A stretch of 64,000 nucleotides of DNA from Pseudomonadota bacterium (GCA_023433705.1 JAEYUC010000025.1:1-64000), one strand, 5' to 3'. Positions 33,806-42,459 are shown, counted from the first letter of the stretch. Numbers and translations: made by a program. The notes: generated by a model from the letters alone, not told the origin.

Positions 33806-35890
33806 TCAACGAAAAGTATAAGCGACCGTCACACCCACGTGGCGAGGATCCCCCGCCTGCGTGTAGCGCGTCGCCGGGTAATCAGGCGGTTCGAGACCGA
33901 ACTGGAACCCGCGCTGCGAATAATACCTGTCGAACAAGTTGCGCACCCAGATCTCGGCGCGCCAGTGATTCGCCGAGTAGCCCGCCTTGAGATGTGTTAG
34001 TACGCGGGCCGGCGCGAGTTCGTCGTGCGACGCATCGAAATAGAAATCGTCGACGCCGGCGAAATCGACGCGACCGAACCAGCCGCGGGCGCGGTATTCC
34101 ACTCCGAAGTCGAACATGTACTGCGGTGCGTGCGCCTGCTCGCGGCCGTCGAGGTCGCGATCGCCATACTGGTAATCGATGTATTTCGTTTCGAGCATCG
34201 CTGCACGAAGATCGAGCAGCCATTGCTGCGTGAGTTGCCACCGCAACGTCGCCTCGACGCCGTAGTTCTCGCCGCGCGCGGCGTTGTCTGTGTAGAGCAC
34301 GAAACTCAGGGGATCCCCGGGTACCAGCTGCTCGCCCGTCGGCACCTGCTGATCCTTGCGGCGCATATAGAAGAGCGCAACGTCGGTCGCCACGGTGGCG
34401 TCGGCATTGGCGCCGCGCCAGCCCAGCTCGAAGCTGTCCAGGGTTTCCGTATTGAACGTGCGCGATTCCTCGGGCACGTCCGCGCCGATGTTGAAGCCGC
34501 CGGCCTTGTAGCCGCGCGCGAGGCGCGAGTACACGGTGCCGCGCGCGAGCTCGTGTCGTACGCTCAAACTACCGCCGAACATGGTTTCGTCGGGCGAGAA
34601 CGCGGCGCCGTTGCTGTCGTCGTACTCCGCGCCGCGGCGCTCGCCGCGCACGCCCGCGGTCACCACGGTTGCGTCGCCCACGCGCCACTCGAGCTCGCCG
34701 TACGCGGCCAGGTTGGTCGCGCGATAGTCGCTCGCCATGTGGGCCTCGCCCGGGCCGAAGCTGTCTTCCCACGTGTCGAGCTGCTCGACGTCCTCGTCGG
34801 TGCGCAGCGCGTAGACGCCGGCCAGCCAGGCGAATTTCGCTCCGGCGTCGACGTTGTCGCGCGAAACCAGGCGCAGGTCCTGGCTCAGCGTGCGACGCTC
34901 GCGATCGAAGCGCTGGAAATACGTGTACGGGGCGAAGCTGCCCCAGCTCTCGTCATTGCCCCAGTCGCCGTCGAACGAGTAGACGCTGCGCGATGTCCCC
35001 AGCGTGGTCCGACTGACGACGTCGAAGGTTTCGGCGCCCGTGTAATCGAGCCGCATCGCGAAGGCGCGCGCGATCTGCGCGTCCTCGCCGGGCTCATCGG
35101 AAAGCGTGATGCGCGAATTGTCGATCGCGAACGCGTCGTAACCGTTGTCGAAATCGACCCACATCGCGACGAAGTCCGCGCGCAGGTCGTCGAAGGGTTG
35201 CGCGCGCAGCCGCAGCCGCGCGCTGGTTTCGTCGTACCCGTTGGTGTCGTCGCGGCCGAGGAACGTGTCGCGGCGGAAGCCGTCGCTGCGGTAATTGCCG
35301 GCGGCGAGTCGCCAGGCCCCCTCGCCCTCACCGATCGGACCGCCGATCACGCCGTTCGCGCCGCGCGTGCCGTAGTCGCCCAACATGAGGTCGGCCTTGA
35401 GTTCGTGTTCGCGCGTCGGCGCACGCGTGTTGATGGCGATCAATCCCGCGAGCGCGTTGGCGCCGTACGCGGTGCCCTGCGGGCCACGCAACACTTCGAT
35501 GCGCTCGACGTCGGACAACGTCGCGGGCATGCCGACACCTGAGAAATCGATGCCGTCGATTAGGAATCCCACCGAAGGATTCGGCGCGCCCTGCCATTGC
35601 TCCAGCTCACCGATGCCGCGGATCTGGAAGAAGCGCGGCCGCGAAGTGCCCGCGGACCAGTTGAGGTTCGGCACGAGGCCGATCACGTCCTGGAAGTGTG
35701 TGACGCCGGCCGCCGAGAGCGTGTCCGCTTCGAGCACGGTCGCGCTCATCGGCAACGTGTCGAGCCCGCGGTCGCGCAGCTCCGCGGTGACGACGACTTC
35801 GTCCAGAGTGGTTTGATCGGATTCGCCGGCGATCGCCGCGCAGGAAACAAAGAGAGAAATCGCGCCGATGGCGCGCAGTGAAGCGTGCAT
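33806..35890 (-). CDS. TonB-dependent outer-membrane receptor, probably for thiamine
   Basis: A 694-residue outer-membrane transporter. A signal peptide (RAIGAISLFVSCAAIAG) precedes the region LDEVVVTAELRDRG, the plug domain (about residues 40-150, RIEVLRGPQGTAYGANALAGLI), and a 22-strand barrel ending in the aromatic terminal strand VGVTVAYTFR. It is the first gene after a TPP riboswitch whose conserved 3' end contains its ribosome-binding site, so thiamine or a phosphorylated form is the likely substrate. Confidence 0.92.
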   Translation of the reverse strand: MHASLRAIGAISLFVSCAAIAGESDQTTLDEVVVTAELRDRGLDTLPMSATVLEADTLSAAGVTHFQDVIGLVPNLNWSAGTSRPRFFQIRGIGELEQWQGAPNPSVGFLIDGIDFSGVGMPATLSDVERIEVLRGPQGTAYGANALAGLIAINTRAPTREHELKADLMLGDYGTRGANGVIGGPIGEGEGAWRLAAGNYRSDGFRRDTFLGRDDTNGYDETSARLRLRAQPFDDLRADFVAMWVDFDNGYDAFAIDNSRITLSDEPGEDAQIARAFAMRLDYTGAETFDVVSRTTLGTSRSVYSFDGDWGNDESWGSFAPYTYFQRFDRERRTLSQDLRLVSRDNVDAGAKFAWLAGVYALRTDEDVEQLDTWEDSFGPGEAHMASDYRATNLAAYGELEWRVGDATVVTAGVRGERRGAEYDDSNGAAFSPDETMFGGSLSVRHELARGTVYSRLARGYKAGGFNIGADVPEESRTFNTETLDSFELGWRGANADATVATDVALFYMRRKDQQVPTGEQLVPGDPLSFVLYTDNAARGENYGVEATLRWQLTQQWLLDLRAAMLETKYIDYQYGDRDLDGREQAHAPQYMFDFGVEYRARGWFGRVDFAGVDDFYFDASHDELAPARVLTHLKAGYSANHWRAEIWVRNLFDRYYSQRGFQFGLEPPDYPATRYTQAGDPRHVGVTVAYTFR

Positions 35891-35892
35891 TT

Positions 35893-35990
35893 CCTATCCC
35901 TCCGCCGGTACTAGCCGGATCAGGTTCTACGGGTTCGCGGCCCATCCGCATCTCAGGCGAGTGCACGACGCACACGCCACCCCGAGGCAG
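35893..35990 (-). promoter_or_regulatory. TPP riboswitch (THI element)
   Basis: On the minus strand the leader carries the conserved THI-box blocks in order: CTCGGGGTG, GCCTGAGATG, GAACCCGTAG-like stem, AGAACCTGATCCGG, TAGTACCGGCGGAGGGATAGG. The GGAGG within the last block is also the ribosome-binding site of the TonB receptor (8 bases before its ATG at 35890). Bound thiamine pyrophosphate would therefore hide the ribosome-binding site and shut off translation when the cofactor is plentiful. The assignment is by recognition of conserved blocks; exact ends are approximate. Confidence 0.93.
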
Positions 35991-36055
35991 GGCGAATGGT
36001 AACGGAAAAGACGGTGTTGCGCGTTGTACGAAAGAGACTAGAATTCGCCGCCCGC

Positions 36056-36964
36056 ATGAGCCGCCGAATCCGCATCTTCCAGGTCGACGCTTTCACGACG
36101 GAACGCTTCACCGGCAATCCCGCGGGAGTGGTCCTCGACGCCGACACGCTGACCGACGCGGAAATGCTCGCGATCGCGCGCGAGCTCAACAATGCCGATA
36201 CCGCCTTCGTGCTCAAGCCGGATTCGGACGATCATGATCTTCGGGTGCGATTCTTCACGCCGCGCACCGAGGCGGGTTTCGTCGGGCACGCCACCGTCGC
36301 CACACATTTCGTGTTGTCGCGCGACGGCGTGCGCAATGGCGGACGCGTACGGCAGCGGCAGAAGAGCGGCATCGTCGACGTCGAAATCCGTGGCGACGGC
36401 CCGGGCCGTCGCATCGCGATCCGGCAACCCGCTCCGCCGCTCGGCCGCCAGCTCAACGACCGCGAACGCCTCGCCGTGCTCGACGCGCTCGCGCTTTCGA
36501 CCGGCGACATCGACACGCGCTGCCCGCTGCGCATCGTGGGCGGCTCGGGCACGCGGCTGCTCATCGGGGTGCGCAGCACCGATCAGCTCAAGCAGCTCAA
36601 GCCGGATTTCTCGCGCCTGACCACGCTGTCCGCGCAGCTCGGCGCCGCGGGTTTCTTCGTGTTCACGCTGTCGCACGGCATCGCGGATTGCCTGACCGAG
36701 TCGCGCATGTTCTGCCCGGCGCTCGGCATTCCCGAAGATCCGGTCAGCGGCAATGCGCATGGGTTGTTAGGTGCCTACCTGGTCGAACAGGGATTGCTCG
36801 CGCACCCGGACGACATCGCACGCTTCACGGGCGCGCAGGGCCACCACCTGCACCGTGCGGGCCGCGTCGACGTCGAGCTCGAATTCACCGACGGCAAACT
36901 CGACGGCGTGTGGATCGTCGGCCAGGCGGTCGAACTCTTCGAGACCTCGATGACCTTCGCCTAG
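36056..36964 (+). CDS. PhzF-family isomerase-like protein
   Basis: A 302-residue protein with the DAP-epimerase-like two-domain PhzF fold. Typical blocks: IFQVDAFTTERFTGNPAGVVL, RFFTPRTEAGFVGHATVATHFV and DPVSGNAHGLLGAYL. The catalytic acidic residue of PhzF (Glu in the usual N-x-SETAF block) is Asp here (ELNNADTAFV). The start ATG at 36056 matches the family start MxxRIRIFQVDAF. Its stop overlaps the convergent beta-lactamase-like gene's stop. Function beyond the family is unknown. Confidence 0.85.
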   Translation: MSRRIRIFQVDAFTTERFTGNPAGVVLDADTLTDAEMLAIARELNNADTAFVLKPDSDDHDLRVRFFTPRTEAGFVGHATVATHFVLSRDGVRNGGRVRQRQKSGIVDVEIRGDGPGRRIAIRQPAPPLGRQLNDRERLAVLDALALSTGDIDTRCPLRIVGGSGTRLLIGVRSTDQLKQLKPDFSRLTTLSAQLGAAGFFVFTLSHGIADCLTESRMFCPALGIPEDPVSGNAHGLLGAYLVEQGLLAHPDDIARFTGAQGHHLHRAGRVDVELEFTDGKLDGVWIVGQAVELFETSMTFA

Positions 36965-37959
36965 TGAGGCGCGAAATTCTTCGGATCGATCCCTTCGTTC
37001 GCGCGCGCCGGTTGCCAGCCCGCGGTGCCGCGGATGATCGTGTCGGGGATCATCGCCTCATCGAAGCCGAATGATGCCGGCGGCTCGTCGCCCACGCGCA
37101 GGATCGTGAGACGCAGCGACGGCACGATCCACAGCCTCGTTTTCCCTTCCGCCTCGAGCCAGCCGACGTCGCGCGCGGCGAACTTGCCATCGACGCGGGT
37201 GAAGAACCCGTGCGGTGCGTCCTTGCGCGCGGACGAGAACATCATCTGCACGTATCCCGGCGGCGTGAACTGGTTACCTTCGAAGATACCGTCGTGGGCG
37301 AGTAGTTCGGCCACGCGCATCCAGTCCGCGACGCGCGCGGTGAAGCAACAATCGGCGCGAACCTGGAGCGCACCGTTCACCTCGGCGCGACCCATCGAGA
37401 AACTTCCGGCGCCGAGCATTCTCCACAGCCGAGCCGCCACGAGTTGTTCGTAGGATCCGCCCAGCGCGTCTTCCAGCGCGCGCGCCAGCGTGTTTGCATC
37501 GGCCGCGGTCTCGCCGTCGTGCTGGGCCAGCAACTGACGCCACGAAAACTCCGCACGCGGATCCGCGGCGAGACTCTTCGCAAGAGCCGAGACCGGCGCA
37601 TCGAGATCGCGAACGACGCGATCGTTCATCGCGGTCCCGACGAGCAGCGCCGCGAGCGTGGGCGTGAATCCCGAGATCCGCACCGGTGTGTCCGCCGTCG
37701 TGCCGCCCCAGTACTTCTCGAACACGACGTGCCCGCCATGACCGATGAGCAGCGCGCGCGTGTTGCGCTCGCCCGCGTACTGGACGGCCGCCTCGATCGC
37801 CCGCGGATCGATTCCCGCCTCCTGCGGCGTCACGCGCGGCTGCGGCGGGCCGGGCTCCAAGGTCACCTGCACGGGCGCCGGCTCGGCGCCCATCCTGAAC
37901 CACACGAATGCGAACGCCGCCAGCAATGCCAGCGCCGCCACCACTAACCACTTCCTCAT
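36961..37959 (-). CDS. Beta-lactamase-fold (class C-like) protein, catalytically degenerate
   Basis: A 332-residue membrane-anchored or exported protein (MRKWLVVAALALLAAFAFVWF). The sequence follows the COG1680 serine-hydrolase pattern: ALLIGHGGHVVFEKYWGG, then VRISGFTPTLAALLVGTAM where active members have R-x-S-x-x-K, and DADCC-type block RADCCFTARVADWMRVAELL. At the SxxK position this protein has GFTP, so both nucleophile and Lys are absent, and the YxN motif is not seen. It overlaps the upstream ABC gene by 4 bp (ATGA). Likely a pseudo-enzyme or binding protein. Confidence 0.82.
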   Translation of the reverse strand: MRKWLVVAALALLAAFAFVWFRMGAEPAPVQVTLEPGPPQPRVTPQEAGIDPRAIEAAVQYAGERNTRALLIGHGGHVVFEKYWGGTTADTPVRISGFTPTLAALLVGTAMNDRVVRDLDAPVSALAKSLAADPRAEFSWRQLLAQHDGETAADANTLARALEDALGGSYEQLVAARLWRMLGAGSFSMGRAEVNGALQVRADCCFTARVADWMRVAELLAHDGIFEGNQFTPPGYVQMMFSSARKDAPHGFFTRVDGKFAARDVGWLEAEGKTRLWIVPSLRLTILRVGDEPPASFGFDEAMIPDTIIRGTAGWQPARANEGIDPKNFAPH

Positions 37960-39464
37960 GCCTCACCTACCGCGTGCGTCGAAACCGCACGCCCGTTCGC
38001 GAGCTCCATGACGTGCGTCGTATGCGCGGGCCACTCCTCGCGATGATGAGTCGCGATCACGCAGCTTCCGCCCTCTTCCAGCCATTCGTTGAGCCGATGC
38101 GCCAGATCCGCGCGCGTCGCGCGATCCAGCCCCGCGAACGGCTCGTCGAGCAGCGCGAGGCGCGGCTCGCGCGCCCATGCGCGCGCGAACAACACGCGGC
38201 GCGCCTGCCCGTACGACAGCTCGGCCATCTTGCGCGCGCGCATCGCAGACAATCCGAAGCGCCGCAGCGCGCGCTCGGCATGTTTGCGGTCGCTCGTCGT
38301 CAGCTCGTCGTTGAGGCCGATGCTCGCATATCGTCCCGAGGCGACCACCTCGATCACCGGCATCTTCGGCACGTGCCAGGTCTGCAGGTGGGGCGCGACG
38401 TAGGCCGTGCGCAACTTGAATTTCTCGAGCGGCACGCCGGGCACGATGCCCGCGCGCCGGATCTCGCCGCCCGCCGCGACGCCGTGATCTCCATGGATCG
38501 TGCGCAGCAGCGTCGACTTGCCCGAGCCGTTCGCCCCGTGCACGACCCAGCAGTCGCCCGCGCGGACCTCGATGTCGATGCCATGAAGGATGTGCGCGTC
38601 GTCGACGTACACGTGGGCGTTGCGCATCGCGACCAGCGGCTTGCCGCGCGAGCGCTTTCGGCGCGGCGCGCGCCCGCGGAAGAACGCGACCTCCTCCTGG
38701 CGCAGCAGCTCGCGCGCGGCCGCAGGGCGCATGGCGCCGGCGCGCACCACGCGGCCCTTTTCGAGTTCGAGCAGGTGCGTCATCGAATCCGGCACGTCCT
38801 CGCGCCGGTGCGTGGCGAATATCCACGGCAGCGCCGAGCCCGCGGTGCCGGCTAACCACTGAAGCAGCCGCGCGTGGTTGCGTGCATCGAGGCCGTTCGC
38901 GACCTCGTCGAGCAGCAGCAGCTTGGGCCGACTCCCCAGCGCGCGGGCGATGAGCACCAGCCGACGCTCGCCATACGACAGCGTCAGGAACCGCCGCTCG
39001 GCCAGCGCCTCGATGCCCAACTTGCGCAGCAATCCGGTGACGCGCTTTTGTTCGGCCACCGTCAAAACGTGCATCGGGATGTCCGTGCGATGCAGCCCGG
39101 TCCCGACGACTTCGCTCGCGCGGAAATTCCATTCGTAGTGCTCGTAGCGGTCCTGCCGCTCAGCGCCGACGTATGCGATCTCATCGAGAATGCCGGCGGG
39201 TGAATCGAACTTCTCACCGCGCCAGACATAGCGGCGCAGCTCGCGGTCCGTCGGCGTGGGCCACACCGCGCCGGAAATGAGCTTGAGCAACTGGGTCTTG
39301 CCCGCCCCGTTCCCGCCGATCAGCAACCAGCGCTGCCCGGGCCGAATGGTCCATTCCACGTCGCGCAGCACCGCCCGACCGCCGCGATCGAGATCGATGC
39401 GTCGCAGGTTGACCGCAAGATGATTGGAGCGAGTTGACTTCGCAGCGCGCGCGCGAGTGTGCAT
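37956..39464 (-). CDS. ABC protein with two fused ATP-binding domains (ModF-like)
   Basis: A 502-residue protein with two nucleotide-binding domains and no transmembrane segment. Domain 1: Walker A GGNGAGKTQLLKLI, signature LSYGERRLVLIARAL, Walker B LLLLDEVANGLD. Domain 2: GANGSGKSTLLRTI, LSYGQARRVLFARAW, LALLDEPFAGLD. It most resembles ModF (PhrA-like) proteins, which in other bacteria are molybdate-associated, but no mod gene is adjacent. The start ATG at 39464 is preferred because the upstream 42 residues do not look like coding sequence. It is coupled to the beta-lactamase-like gene by an ATGA overlap. Confidence 0.86.
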   Translation of the reverse strand: MHTRARAAKSTRSNHLAVNLRRIDLDRGGRAVLRDVEWTIRPGQRWLLIGGNGAGKTQLLKLISGAVWPTPTDRELRRYVWRGEKFDSPAGILDEIAYVGAERQDRYEHYEWNFRASEVVGTGLHRTDIPMHVLTVAEQKRVTGLLRKLGIEALAERRFLTLSYGERRLVLIARALGSRPKLLLLDEVANGLDARNHARLLQWLAGTAGSALPWIFATHRREDVPDSMTHLLELEKGRVVRAGAMRPAAARELLRQEEVAFFRGRAPRRKRSRGKPLVAMRNAHVYVDDAHILHGIDIEVRAGDCWVVHGANGSGKSTLLRTIHGDHGVAAGGEIRRAGIVPGVPLEKFKLRTAYVAPHLQTWHVPKMPVIEVVASGRYASIGLNDELTTSDRKHAERALRRFGLSAMRARKMAELSYGQARRVLFARAWAREPRLALLDEPFAGLDRATRADLAHRLNEWLEEGGSCVIATHHREEWPAHTTHVMELANGRAVSTHAVGEA

Positions 39465-39522
39465 GCCGGCGCGCAGCTTACCGGCGATGGGCGGCAGGCG
39501 CGAGTCGCGCCAACCGGGATTT

Positions 39523-40386
39523 TCAGGACAGGGCGAGCGCGGCGGGCTGATCGGTCGACAGGCGCGCATCCGGCGGCAGGGCCGGCTCATGCGCCCGCTT
39601 GAACAACTCGTCGAAATCCGCGTCGAGCACGCTGTCGAAGAGCTGCTCGATGTCGTCCAGCACGAAATAGGTCTTCTGGTACGAATCGATCAGGTAGGCG
39701 GTGTGCAAGACGCGTTGCAGGTCGAACGCGATGCGCGCCGGGCCGGCGGCGCGCGTCGCGTACACCGTCTCGCCGCTCGACGAAAGGATGCCCGCGCCAT
39801 AGGCGCGCAGCCCGCGCGAGGTCGTGACCAGTCCGAACTCCACCGTGTACCAGTACAGCCGCGCGAGCATCTTCAACGCCGCCGGATCCCGCGCGCGCGC
39901 ACCGAGCGCGCCGTACGCCTGGATGAAGTTCGCGAACACCGTGTGCGCGAGCATCGGCAGGTGACCGAAGAAGTCGTGGAACAGGTCGGGCTCGACGAGA
40001 TAGTCGAGTTCTTCGGGCCGTCGCATCCACACCGTCACCGGGAAACGCCGCTCGGACAGATGCGTGAAGAAGTCGGCTTCGGGAATCAGGCCCGGCACAC
40101 CGATCACCTCGAAGCCCGTGAGCCGGCGCAACCGCTCGCTGGCCTGCTCGAGCACCGGGATGCTGTGCGCGTCGACGCCTAACAATCTGAGGCCCGCCAT
40201 GAACTCCGGTGCGGCGTGTTCGTTGAGCAGCGACGACTGGCGCTGGAACAGGGTGCGCCAGATGGCGTGTTCCTCCGGCGTGTAGCTGGAGTAATCCTGG
40301 GTCACGCGGAAGTCGGCCGAAGCGTGTGCGTAATTTCCGCGCAGCTTGACGGCCGTCTGCGTTGGAGCGACGGGTTCGCGAGGCAT
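39523..40386 (-). CDS. phhA: Phenylalanine 4-monooxygenase
   Basis: Hydroxylates phenylalanine to tyrosine with tetrahydrobiopterin and iron. The non-haem iron ligands are in LFHDFFGHLP (His 137 and His 142) and YWYTVEFGL (Glu 183). The 287-residue length is that of single-domain bacterial PAH. It diverges from an Lrp-type regulator, a common arrangement for aromatic amino acid hydroxylases. Its product, tyrosine, feeds the hpd-maiA-sco operon at 21-24 kb, although the two loci are 15 kb apart. Confidence 0.95.
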   Translation of the reverse strand: MPREPVAPTQTAVKLRGNYAHASADFRVTQDYSSYTPEEHAIWRTLFQRQSSLLNEHAAPEFMAGLRLLGVDAHSIPVLEQASERLRRLTGFEVIGVPGLIPEADFFTHLSERRFPVTVWMRRPEELDYLVEPDLFHDFFGHLPMLAHTVFANFIQAYGALGARARDPAALKMLARLYWYTVEFGLVTTSRGLRAYGAGILSSSGETVYATRAAGPARIAFDLQRVLHTAYLIDSYQKTYFVLDDIEQLFDSVLDADFDELFKRAHEPALPPDARLSTDQPAALALS

Positions 40387-40440
40387 GGCGGCATGTTCCG
40401 CCGGTCCGCGGGGCGAAAAGTGGCCAATTCTGTCGGTGTA

Positions 40441-40482
40441 AATCGCATTAATTGCTGTCTTTCGCTAATTTCACATGCGATT
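40441..40482. promoter_or_regulatory. Candidate regulator-binding region between phhA and lrp-type gene
   Basis: An inverted repeat, AATCGCAT (40441-40448) and ATGCGATT (40475-40482), brackets an AT-rich 26-bp spacer in the 115-bp gap between divergent phhA and the Lrp regulator. Centre-to-centre distance is 34 bp. It is a plausible Lrp/AsnC target and probably overlaps both promoters; binding is inferred. Confidence 0.45.
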
Positions 40483-40501
40483 GTGGTTAAATCCGCCACA
40501 T

Positions 40502-40978
40502 ATGAAGCTGGACAAGGCGGATCGCCGCATTCTCGACGTACTGCAGCGGGAAGGCCGCATCAGCGTCACGGACCTGGCCGAGCGAGTCGGGCTCTCCGCC
40601 ACCCCCTGCGCCCGGCGCCTGCGTCAGCTCGAGGAGTCGGGCCTCATCCAGGGCTACGCCGCCATCGTCGATCCGAAGCGCGTGGGCCCGACCATCCAGG
40701 CCATCGTGCAGATAAAGCTCGAGCAGCATTCGGACGAGATCGTCGAGCGTTTCCGGCGCACGTTGATCGACCGTCCCGAGGTGCTCGCCTGCTACACCAT
40801 GACGGGCGAGATGGACTTCCTGCTGCACGTGATCGTGCGCGACATCGATGCGCTCGCGGATTTCACGATGCGGCGGCTGCTGCGGGTCGCGGGCGTGCGC
40901 GACGTGACGTCGTCCATCGTGCTCGAGACCGTGAAACGCTCGCCGGTGATTCCGCTCGAGGAACTCGCGCCGGATTGA
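40502..40978 (+). CDS. Lrp/AsnC-family transcriptional regulator
   Basis: A 158-residue regulator. The N-terminal helix-turn-helix is LDKADRRILDVLQREGRISVTDLAERVGLSATPCARRLRQLEESGLI (residues 3-50) and the C-terminal RAM ligand domain is at about 65-145 (QAIVQIKLEQHSDE, YTMTGEMDFLLHVIV). The start is the ATG at 40502; an upstream in-frame start at 40475 would fall in the inverted repeat. It is divergent from phhA and therefore its probable regulator, likely responding to an aromatic amino acid. Confidence 0.93.
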   Translation: MKLDKADRRILDVLQREGRISVTDLAERVGLSATPCARRLRQLEESGLIQGYAAIVDPKRVGPTIQAIVQIKLEQHSDEIVERFRRTLIDRPEVLACYTMTGEMDFLLHVIVRDIDALADFTMRRLLRVAGVRDVTSSIVLETVKRSPVIPLEELAPD

Positions 40979-40982
40979 TCCC

Positions 40983-41690
40983 TCACGCGACGCGCACGAG
41001 CACGTGCTCGACCACGCGATCGCAGCGTTCCGCGCCGAAATCGAAGATCTCCGCGCTCTCCCCGCGCATCACCTGCGACAGGTCGCGGCGCAGTTGCCGC
41101 TGCGCGCGAAACAGCCGCGTGCGCACGGTGGCGGCATTGATCTCGAGGCATTCGGCGGTCTCGCGCACGTCGAGCCCCTCGACCAGCCGCAGCACGAACA
41201 CCGTGCGGAAATTCTCCGGCAACGCATCGACAGCGTGTTCGAGCAGCGCGCGCGCATGCGCCGCCTCGACGAACTGATCGGCGGTCGGTTCCCCGGATAC
41301 CGGCTCCTCCACGGTCAAACTACCCGGCGAGACGTCGTCGAGCGACACCGTGTCGCCACGCAGGCGCCGGCGCATCATCAGCGCCTCGTTGAACGCGATT
41401 TTCGCGAGCCAGGCCCCGAACTTCCCGGCGGGCTTGTACGAGTCGAGCTTCGTGAAGGCGCGCAGGTAGGCCTCCTGCACCGCGTCCTGCGCGGCGTCGC
41501 CATCCCGCAGCACGCTGCGCGCGATCCGGAACAGGCGCCGGTTGTGCCGGCGCATGAGCGCCTCGAACGCGGCGCGATTCTTCTCGCAGGCCAGCTCGAC
41601 GAGACGGTCGTCCGGCAGGTCGGAGAGTGCGCGCGCCGTTTCGCGGTGAGGAGTTTTCCGATCAGAAAGCGTTTCGGCGGTTACGGTCAT
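40983..41690 (-). CDS. ECF/RpoE-like sigma factor
   Basis: A 235-residue sigma factor. Region 2: AAFEALMRRHNRRLFRIARSVLRDGDAAQDAVQEAYLRAF; region 4: LRLVEGLDVRETAECLEINAATVRTRLFRAQRQLRRDL. The C-terminal tail after region 4 is about 35 residues. The ATG at 41690 (MTVTAETLSDRKT) is preceded by an AAGGAG sequence; a GGGAACA element about 35 bases upstream on the minus strand resembles the -35 of ECF-dependent promoters and may indicate autoregulation. No anti-sigma gene follows. Confidence 0.88.
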   Translation of the reverse strand: MTVTAETLSDRKTPHRETARALSDLPDDRLVELACEKNRAAFEALMRRHNRRLFRIARSVLRDGDAAQDAVQEAYLRAFTKLDSYKPAGKFGAWLAKIAFNEALMMRRRLRGDTVSLDDVSPGSLTVEEPVSGEPTADQFVEAAHARALLEHAVDALPENFRTVFVLRLVEGLDVRETAECLEINAATVRTRLFRAQRQLRRDLSQVMRGESAEIFDFGAERCDRVVEHVLVRVA

Positions 41691-41869
41691 GCCGCCACAA
41701 TGCTCCTTTCCGCGCGAATGTTCCCTGTTGCGCGGCGTCAATTCACTTAAGCCTTGCGCCGGTCGTCCGTAGGAAACCCGGCCCACCCGCGGCGCCCGTA
41801 TGGACGCATTCCCGGAGCCGCCCTAATTTGCCCGGCTCACGCCGGCATTTCGGCGACAAGGAGTGCGCC

Positions 41870-42400
41870 ATGCTCGACACCTTTCTCGTGCTCGCCAACC
41901 AGTACGACTCCGAGGAGGACGCGCTCGCCGACTACGAGGCGATCCGCGACATGTACGGCGACCTGGGCCTGATCGACACGTACGACGCGGCGGTGATCAC
42001 GCGCAAGGCGAACGGCAAGGTCAAGATCGTCAAGCGCGTCGAAGAGCCCACGCGCCACGGCAGCGTGATCGGCCTCAAGACGGGCCTCGCCACCGGCGCG
42101 GCGATCGCGTTGTTTCCGGCGGCGGGCATCGGCCTGCTCGCGGGCGCACTCGGCGGCGCGGCCATGGGCGCGGGCCTCGGCGCGGTCGCGGGGCACGTCG
42201 CCGGCGGCATTCCGCGCAGTGAGCTCAAGGAACTCGGCGAAACGCTCGACAAGGGTTCGAGTGGTTTGATCGTCGTCGCGGCGACGGACGTCGAGGAGAA
42301 GGTCAATACCGCGATCAGGCGCGCCAAGCGGCGCGTGAAGGCGCGGCTGCGCACCGACGTGGAGGAGATCAAGAAGGAGATCGATTCGCTCGCGGCCTGA
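41870..42400 (+). CDS. DUF1269-family membrane-associated protein
   Basis: A 176-residue protein with the DUF1269 pattern: a soluble N-terminal domain (FLVLANQYDSEEDALADYEAI), a glycine/alanine-rich hydrophobic hairpin (GLATGAAIALFPAAGIGLLAGALGGAAMGAGLG, about residues 72-106) and a charged C-terminal helix. An AAGGAG ribosome-binding site precedes the ATG by 6 bases. The family is of unknown function and often accompanies stress-response genes. It is divergent from the ECF sigma gene. Confidence 0.82.
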   Translation: MLDTFLVLANQYDSEEDALADYEAIRDMYGDLGLIDTYDAAVITRKANGKVKIVKRVEEPTRHGSVIGLKTGLATGAAIALFPAAGIGLLAGALGGAAMGAGLGAVAGHVAGGIPRSELKELGETLDKGSSGLIVVAATDVEEKVNTAIRRAKRRVKARLRTDVEEIKKEIDSLAA

Positions 42401-42459
42401 TCAACCAGCGCCGGCCGGCAGGTCCATCCGCCGACCGGCGCGAATCGAGCGCCCGAAAT

